DNA of 20,154 nt. Origin: Chara braunii (Eukaryota > Streptophyta > Charophyceae > Charales > Characeae). The stretch spans positions 94,061 through 114,214 of the forward strand of contig BFEA01000953.1 in NCBI GenBank assembly GCA_003427395.1, written 5' to 3'. Below are positions 15,573 to 20,154 of the stretch, piece by piece. The translations under genes and the position numbers were made by a program. Numbering within the stretch: position 1 is the first letter of the stretch; every line of letters begins with the position of its first letter. Below the pieces are notes generated by a model. That model worked only from the letters and a program-made list of their open reading frames with translations, had not been told where the DNA came from and searched no databases.

Positions 15573-15932
15573 TCAGTTCCCCTTTTCAATGTTCCATATG
15601 TCCTTTATTCTAATTATGCCTTTTTTGACCCAGTTGTTCCACGGAGTGTCTGAACTACGGTACACCCTGAGTCTGTCGGTCACCCACCTGTTCCCGAAAA
15701 GAGGTTGGCGCATCACCTCCTCCCACCTTGTCGGCGGAGGTCTATTAGGTAGTGGTTGTTCTGCGTGAGTGGGGGCTCGGTCGTCCATTGGTCGTCGGGC
15801 GTCGTCGTCGTCGCACAATGGATGACCGGGTATTCTATTCGGGTGAAGACGGTAGATTATTCCCTCTACTTCTGCAGAACAGTTTGAAATTCCTCCATTC
15901 TCCTGTTTCTGAGCTGACATCCCCAACCGCAT
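15573..15932 (-). pseudogene. LINE ORF2 segment upstream of zf-RVT
   Basis: The minus frame includes RWEEVMRQPLFGNRWVTDRL and WNNWVKKGIIRIKDIWN. This fits the LINE block 'QPLF.N..I ... W...GI..I.DIW' between reverse transcriptase and zf-RVT. A CGTCGTCGTCG run within it gives a DDDD stretch and may be slippage. The gap 15294-15572 continues the protein in another frame (for example KEGDWVAVPGDPESVGSVVE). Confidence 0.55.
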
Positions 15933-16280
15933 ACCCCACTGGGCGACCAGTACCCTTTACCCACCAATCCTAGAATTCTAAGCTATACCTGCCACCATGG
16001 GCCATAGGAGATAACAGTGTATCTTCAAGGGTCCCGGAGCTCCAAACATTGTCACCCCCGTTTTTTGTTGTGTGCCATCAGTCACAACCGTTCACTGGCT
16101 CGCCATTTTTTCATACGCGCAAGGTTCCCACCTCCCCGTCCACTAATTTCTGTACATTCTGCCAATCCTAACTGAGCTATCCACTTTACCCCCACCTATC
16201 CCCATCACTTTCTTCCCTTTCCCACATTCAACTTGCCTAATCTACCTTCCCCGGTGTTACTGGAGTTCTCCTTCCTAATG

Positions 16281-16610
16281 GCCTATCCCAAACCCCCGTC
16301 TTCCTCATCGACCTCTATGTCCGGTGTCGGACTGTTGTTGCCGCTAGGTAAATTTCCAAACTTGTAGGAGCCATTTGCCAGATCAAATTCGACCAGCGCC
16401 GGAAATGGTCTGCATGATCTATAAAATAGAGAATTCTTGTAGAGAGGGGCCCTGCAGTTCAACTGTGTGTGTTGGAAGTTGGCCGCAAAGGCCCGCAATT
16501 GCTTGTTGAAACTTCCTTTTTAAAAGTTTTTTGGCCTGTTTCATTTGTAGTCCAAGGGGTTCTGAATAATGGGTGTTTGAGTAATGCTTTGTTGGATGGT
16601 TTGCCACCTG
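16281..16610. other. Unassigned spacer between LINE and gypsy relics
   Basis: Two short minus frames (for example KLLKRKFQQAIAGLCGQLPT; PDIEVDEEDGGLG) have no recognised family. This may belong to the unknown element that carries the dispersed repeat at 16611. Confidence 0.3.
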
Positions 16611-16693
16611 GTCATTATCACTGTATCTAGACAGACTAGACTGAATGTTGCCCCAAATGCAGCTATAATGACCACACATTGTATGTGGGTGAA
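16611..16693 (-). repeat. Dispersed repeat, copy 2, opposite orientation
   Basis: The reverse complement of this copy matches 13465-13540, with a 21-bp exact core at 16653-16673. Its outer arms GTCATTAT (16611-16618) and ATAATGAC (16665-16672) are perfect inverted repeats. It lies next to the broken end of the gypsy integrase, so it could be part of an element that inserted there. Confidence 0.75.
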
Positions 16694-16749
16694 AACAGGA
16701 GTGCCTTATGCCCGACCAGAGGGATCGAGCCCGGCTAAGGGATGCATGT

Positions 16750-17060
16750 GGGGGTGCTTGGATAGGCAAGGGCTTGATAAACCCAAGCGGCGCCTGCGTC
16801 CTTGGTTTGTCACGCTGACAAACTTGGCAAGTCTCAACCTACTTTTTCACATCATCCATCATTGGGGGGCACTTAAAAACTGCACTAAGTTCGCTAGCAT
16901 TTCCTTGAAACCAAAATGACCAGCTGCGTCATGACACGCAACTACAAATGAACTACACAAAGACTCTCTAGCTGCTACACAATCTTTTATCCCCTCCCTT
17001 CTCGAGGAACATCAAGCCATCGGCCAGCACAAACTCATCGGATGTGGCCTTACCCTTGGC
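16750..17060 (-). pseudogene. gypsy integrase, N-terminal zinc-binding part only
   Basis: Minus strand: HDAAGHFGFKEM in one frame (about 16900-16940), then VETCQVCQRDKPRTQAPLGF in another (about 16770-16830). Together these are the H..H and C-x2-C halves of the HHCC domain that helps retroviral-type integrases assemble. A frameshift separates them. Homology stops after KPLPIQ near 16760 and the DDE core is absent, so the element is truncated here. Confidence 0.75.
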
Positions 17061-17061
17061 C

Positions 17062-17490
17062 TCAACTTTGCATGATCTCCGACATGATGGGGTCCTCTTG
17101 ATAGGCTTCCGCCATGGAATGAGAGACACCATTTGAAATGCCAAACTTCGTTACTAGCGTGCCTAGGTAGTCTGCCCTTTGTGATACTGTGTCAGCCACC
17201 TTGTTGCACTTCCGTTTTGGGGGATCGAGTTTGAAGTCGTACATATCTATGACTTCAATCCACCTCTTGAGTGCATTGGAGAGTAGAGGCCGTGTCTCAA
17301 TCCAATGAATCAGTACCTTATAGAGGGCATAGAGCTCTCGCTCATACGTGGACTTAGCCGATTTATGGGATGACATCTTTTTGCTCTTGTACTTGATGGG
17401 CCTCAACTCCTCCCCCCCCCTCCCCCTCCCCCTCCCCCTCCCTCCTGCATAAGGATCGACTATGTCATATTGGATGGCGTTTGTGGTCAC
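17062..17490 (-). pseudogene. gypsy RNase H domain with internal deletion
   Basis: Minus frame: LRPIKYKSKKMSSHKSAKST, YERELYALYKVLIHW, then directly ETRPLLSNALKRWIEVID and KVADTVSQRADYL. The YERE block carries the catalytic Glu expected of RNase H. The stretch between HW and the next block that normally holds a TDH-type motif is missing, so the enzyme is dead. The domain's first part is replaced by a C-rich tract (17406-17446) that codes for GRGRGRGRGG. Confidence 0.8.
17406..17446. repeat. C-rich (TCCCCC)n tract
   Basis: Hexanucleotide-like TCCCCC units inside the RNase H relic. It keeps the frame open but replaces conserved protein, so it is an expansion or insertion. Confidence 0.7.
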
Positions 17491-17540
17491 AGTAAAAGGC
17501 AGCTCAGGATCTGGAAGCTTAGTTCAATTTCTTCCAAGCT

Positions 17541-17622
17541 CCCTCACACTCATCGGTCCACTCCTGTGGGGTGTCAAGATGCCCTCACACTCGTCGGCCT
17601 ACTCCCATGGGGTGTCAAGGTG
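17541..17622 (-). repeat. 41-bp tandem duplication within the gypsy relic
   Basis: 17541-17581 and 17582-17622 are adjacent copies of equal length with a handful of substitutions. The minus strand encodes the EWTDECEGAWKKL block found between RT and RNase H in gypsy elements. Because 41 is not a multiple of three, the duplication shifts the frame. Confidence 0.85.
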
Positions 17623-17789
17623 TGTGAGGTCAATCATCGAGGAAGCTATAGTACTATAGTTTTTCACAAACGGGCGGTTATATCCCATCATCCGCATGAA
17701 AGACCTCACCTCAGTCACAGATTGAGATCTCGGTCAGTCACGTATGCTGGCCACCTTGGCATCGTCCAACCTCAGTCCATCCACTGAAG

Positions 17790-18364
17790 TGTCATGATCC
17801 GAGTACAAGATCTTGGGGGGACCGAATTGATATTTTTCCAAGTTGCCCTTGTATTGGTGTTAGCACTGTTTTAACGTGCTTAGCGTGTGCCTCTATAGTC
17901 CTACTAAAGATAAGAATGTCGTCGACGCACACAACAGTAAACTTATCTAAGTAGTAGTGTCATGAAAACTCCATGACCTATTCATCGCGTGCTGGAATGT
18001 CCCATGAGCATTGCAAAGACCGAAAGGAAACTTGCACATAATGTATCTGGTTTGAAATATTGTATTGATCCTCAAGCCCGATGGCAATCTAATGGTATCG
18101 AGACTTTAGATCTATCTTACTTAAGTACCCGCATCCTTGCACCCTATCCAAGAGGTCGTTGATCTGGGGTAGGGGCTCCGTGTTCTTAATACTGATGACA
18201 TTGAGGCCCCTATAATCAATCATGATGCACATCCTCAGGGTTCCCTTTTCTTTTGGGATAAATAGTACCGGTGCATTGCAGGGGGACGTACTAAGCTTGA
18301 TCCAACCTTTCTCTGTAAGCGCCTTGAGTTGTCGGCGAAGCTCATCTAACTTTGCAAGAGACAT
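17790..18364 (-). pseudogene. gypsy reverse transcriptase, frameshifted
   Basis: The minus frame from 18364 reads LAKLDELRRQLKALTEKGWI, NAPVLFIPKEKGTLRMCIMI, DYRGLN, PLPQINDLLDRVQG, LSKIDLKSRYH. These are the N-terminal RT blocks (normally K..S.G.H; the first catalytic Asp is the D of KIDL). It hits a stop where Gln is usual, then continues as FPFGLCNAHGTFQHAMN (about 18000-18030) and TVVCVDDILIFSRTIEAH (VDD at 17918-17926). The third block is CVDD, whereas Tyr or Phe is usual before VDD. Extra Ile-Met (MCIMID) is an in-frame insertion. The copy is inactive. Confidence 0.85.
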
Positions 18365-18848
18365 CCTATATATCCATCCTTTAGATACCTTGCTACGTGG
18401 AATGACTTCAATTGCACGGAGTACCTCCCTCTCGACGACACCGGTAGGCTCTTAGGCTCCTCGGAAAGGTCTGATTGAGAGACAATTGTTATCTCTAGGG
18501 GTGTTTTTAAGGCCTTCTCTTTTTCAGAGACAAAGAATAGATACATGCCTTTCTCGTGATTCTGCTTGTAATAATTGTAGAAAGTTCATCACCTTTTTGT
18601 TGCTTGCTCATGCTTCTGCAGTCTAACTGTCCTCGTATTTGGTAACTTGTACATCATCACTTTCCCATTCCAATCAAACTAAGGCTTAGCAACCTGGAGG
18701 TAGTACATACCTAAATGCATGTCGAAATGCAGCTCATCGCTAACCAAAAACGAGATTTTGTGCCTCAGTTACCCTCCTCTATAGGAAAAGGTACAAACTG
18801 AGTCCTTGAAATAGTTTCTTACTACCATAGAGTGCTTCAAGTTGTTGG
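18365..18848 (-). pseudogene. gypsy protease-RT connecting region
   Basis: A minus frame at 18346-18546 gives MYLFFVSEKEKALKTPLEIT and KSLPVSSRGRYSVQ, which fits the weakly conserved linker ahead of the RT. The rest is broken by stops. Assignment is by position more than by motif. Confidence 0.5.
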
Positions 18849-19004
18849 CCAAGGTGGATGCATAGATCTGCTTAACCACTGCACTTGGTCCCTTAAGCGC
18901 AGCCTTCCACACAAGCACGATTGTTGACTAAGGTGGATGCACAAATTTGCTAAGCCGCTGCTGTTGGTCCCTTAAGCGCAGCCTTACACAAACACGATTG
19001 ATGA
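18849..19004 (-). repeat. Tandem duplication of about 78 bp in the protease relic
   Basis: Copy A (18849-18927, 79 bp) and copy B (18928-19004, 77 bp) are adjacent. Both contain CTTAAGCGCAGCCTT and (C)AAGGTGGATGCA. Copy B continues the protease frame (RVCVRLRLRDQQQRLSKFVH); copy A is interrupted by stops. Confidence 0.85.
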
Positions 19005-19075
19005 AATTATGTGTAGAGCCTATGTCTACGAAGACACCAACTTTTCGGCCACCTATATTGACTTCACCAAATGTT
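18960..19075 (-). pseudogene. gypsy aspartic protease relic
   Basis: The minus strand reads GEVNIGGRKVGVFVDIGSTH then NFINRV. This is the active-site block of retroviral-type proteases, where D-S/T-G is required. Here it is DIG, so the residue that supports the catalytic Asp is lost. The protease normally cuts the Gag-Pol polyprotein during particle assembly. Confidence 0.65.
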
Positions 19076-19264
19076 GACCTGTAGTACCTTTTGTCGTCAT
19101 CGCCAAGGAGTCTCTACGGTCCTTTCCTTTCCATTTAGTTTCTAACTCCTCTAAGGACTCGGACACATCCATCGTATAAAGTATAAATTGGTCAAGGTGC
19201 TGACAGAGGCAACGCCAGATGTAGAAGATCCCACCTGTGATTCGCTTACTCTTGCGGCGACTCT

Positions 19265-19592
19265 TTGTGTGCCTATAATGGCCACAATTCGGACAAGTGC
19301 CTCGAGCAAGGCGATGATGCCACACATCGTACTATATAATCCATGTTTCACCCGTATGAGTGGTGCTTGTTCCACTTGACCATTGGGCCGACTGTTTCCC
19401 GGCCCCGTTAGCCTTTTCTTTTATGGTGGCTACTACTCTACGCTCTGAAGTTTTTAAGTCCTCGTCTACCTTTGTGTCTCCCCCAAGATCAGAGAAGTCT
19501 AAAATCTCAACAGTGCTGCCATCATGGCCAACAAACATGAGACTGTCCTTCTTCCAATCCTGGGGGATCTCCTTCTTCCTCCTATCCTTCAA
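19265..19592 (-). pseudogene. gypsy gag end with defective zinc knuckle
   Basis: The minus frame (19332-19592) reads KDRRKKEIPQDWKKDSLMF and TSERRVVATIKEKANGAG, a charged linker typical of the gag tail. One frame over, CPNCGHYRHTKSRR (about 19270-19315) is a C-x2-C-x4-H knuckle whose fourth ligand is Arg instead of Cys. Zinc knuckles of Gag package RNA. The loss and the frame change suggest decay. Confidence 0.6.
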
Positions 19593-19600
19593 TGACTGTT

Positions 19601-20089
19601 GTGCACTCCTGAGTCAAACCTCTATCTCTAAGCATTGTCGTACCCCCGTTCACCGTTCACGGCCTTGGTACATGCCGACCGGTCACCGGTCACAAAAAAC
19701 GTGACAGGTTGGACCGTTGGAGTTCACGTAGAGCGGGAACTCCATTTTTTTTTTTTTTGTGGCTCGTAGTTTTTTTTTTTCTGTTTGCACAGATTTATTG
19801 AAAAAAATGAAAAAAAATCAAGTTCGGTTGTGTTAGGCATAACTTTCGTCAATCGTGTGGGGCATTCTGAGGGTGTTTTAGGCCCAAAAAAAAAAAAACT
19901 GACGACATAATGACATTACGCCAGCACCATACTACCAAAAAAAAAAAAGAAGAAAAAATGGTCGGGCCTCGTTTCTCGACAGGAGGGTTGACCCTTCGCC
20001 AGTCGAAGGTTGGCCACACGAGGAAAAGGCCGTTTCCGTTTCGTGGTGCCATAAACCACCGACCCCAACGGGGGCCGTCATTCGTTGCC

Positions 20090-20094
<5 letters not shown>
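19601..20094. other. Unassigned DNA with A and T tracts; possible LTR area
   Basis: No gene. T runs occur near 19745-19758 and 19770-19782, and A runs near 19801, 19809, 19885 and 19936. GTTCACCGTTCACGG and GACCGGTCACCGGTCAC (about 19649-19692) are small internal duplications. Its position upstream of the gag relic makes an LTR or leader possible, but I see no paired LTR. Confidence 0.35.

Positions 20095-20154
<60 letters not shown>
20095..20154. repeat. (AT)30 microsatellite at window end
   Basis: Pure alternating AT for 60 bases, running off the window edge, so the true length is unknown. Confidence 0.95.

Larger units (their letters stand above)
14189..16280 (-). mobile_element. 5'-truncated, decayed LINE (non-LTR retrotransposon)
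   Basis: On the minus strand the zf-RVT domain typical of plant LINE ORF2 C-termini is clear (14715-15293). It is flanked by matching upstream (15573-15932) and downstream (14233-14674) pieces in different frames. The reverse transcriptase catalytic core and endonuclease are not visible, as expected from 5' truncation. The left border may be the T run near 13550. The right border is uncertain, because recognisable reading fades between 15930 and 16280. Confidence 0.7.
16745..19600 (-). mobile_element. Decayed Ty3/gypsy LTR retrotransposon, internal region
   Basis: On the minus strand, from high to low coordinate: gag end with a defective zinc knuckle, protease, reverse transcriptase, RNase H, integrase HHCC domain. 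RT before integrase is the Ty3/gypsy order. Every domain has frameshifts, stops or lost catalytic residues. The integrase core and the left LTR are missing. A right LTR may lie beyond about 19600, but I cannot define it. Confidence 0.85.

Noticed and set aside
1-20154. A defence, toxin or biosynthetic gene system
   Set aside because: All recognisable proteins are one host helicase exon and decayed transposon enzymes. Nothing forms a coherent multi-gene module.

Overview
The window looks like nuclear DNA of a repeat-rich eukaryote in the green plant lineage. The evidence is one spliced helicase exon with a clean polypyrimidine/AG acceptor, relics of three plant-type transposon classes (hAT, LINE and Ty3/gypsy), and long micro- and minisatellites. 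The style of the hAT and gypsy proteins recalls charophyte algae such as Chara. That is an impression from memory, not a test. There is no operon structure, CRISPR array, rRNA or convincing tRNA. Five ambiguous bases (1310, 1312, 1405, 1407, 13567) show that parts are draft quality.

Layout. 1-1600: mostly unassigned DNA, with a short second hAT relic (229-400) and one copy of a 60-bp direct repeat (1178-1237, 1588-1647). 1600-4042, minus strand: a decayed hAT transposase (BED finger, DUF659-like core, hAT dimerisation domain) with frameshifts, stops and an internal 165/175-bp tandem duplication. 4053-5278: a GAA/GGA minisatellite of variable units directly upstream of the transposase start, ending in a 44-base A run. 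5279-6700: a GC-rich palindromic patch and a long polypyrimidine tract, probably inside a helicase intron. 6702-8122, plus strand: the terminal exon of a SEN1/UPF1-like superfamily 1 helicase, the only well-supported host gene. 8123-9146: its probable 3' flank. 9147-9725, minus: an unrecognised open frame. 10250-11000: a 12-bp GT-rich minisatellite. 11000-13550: unassigned DNA with several small tandem repeats. 13550-16300, minus: a LINE relic with a zf-RVT domain. 16745-19600, minus: a Ty3/gypsy relic in the order gag, protease, RT, RNase H, integrase, each part broken. 19600-20154: homopolymer tracts and a 60-base AT microsatellite that runs off the window.

The genes do not form a pathway. 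The window is best read as one host helicase gene embedded in layered, dead mobile elements. The recurring theme is local tandem duplication (41, ~78, 165/175 bp) inside the decayed elements. I found no convincing undescribed functional system.
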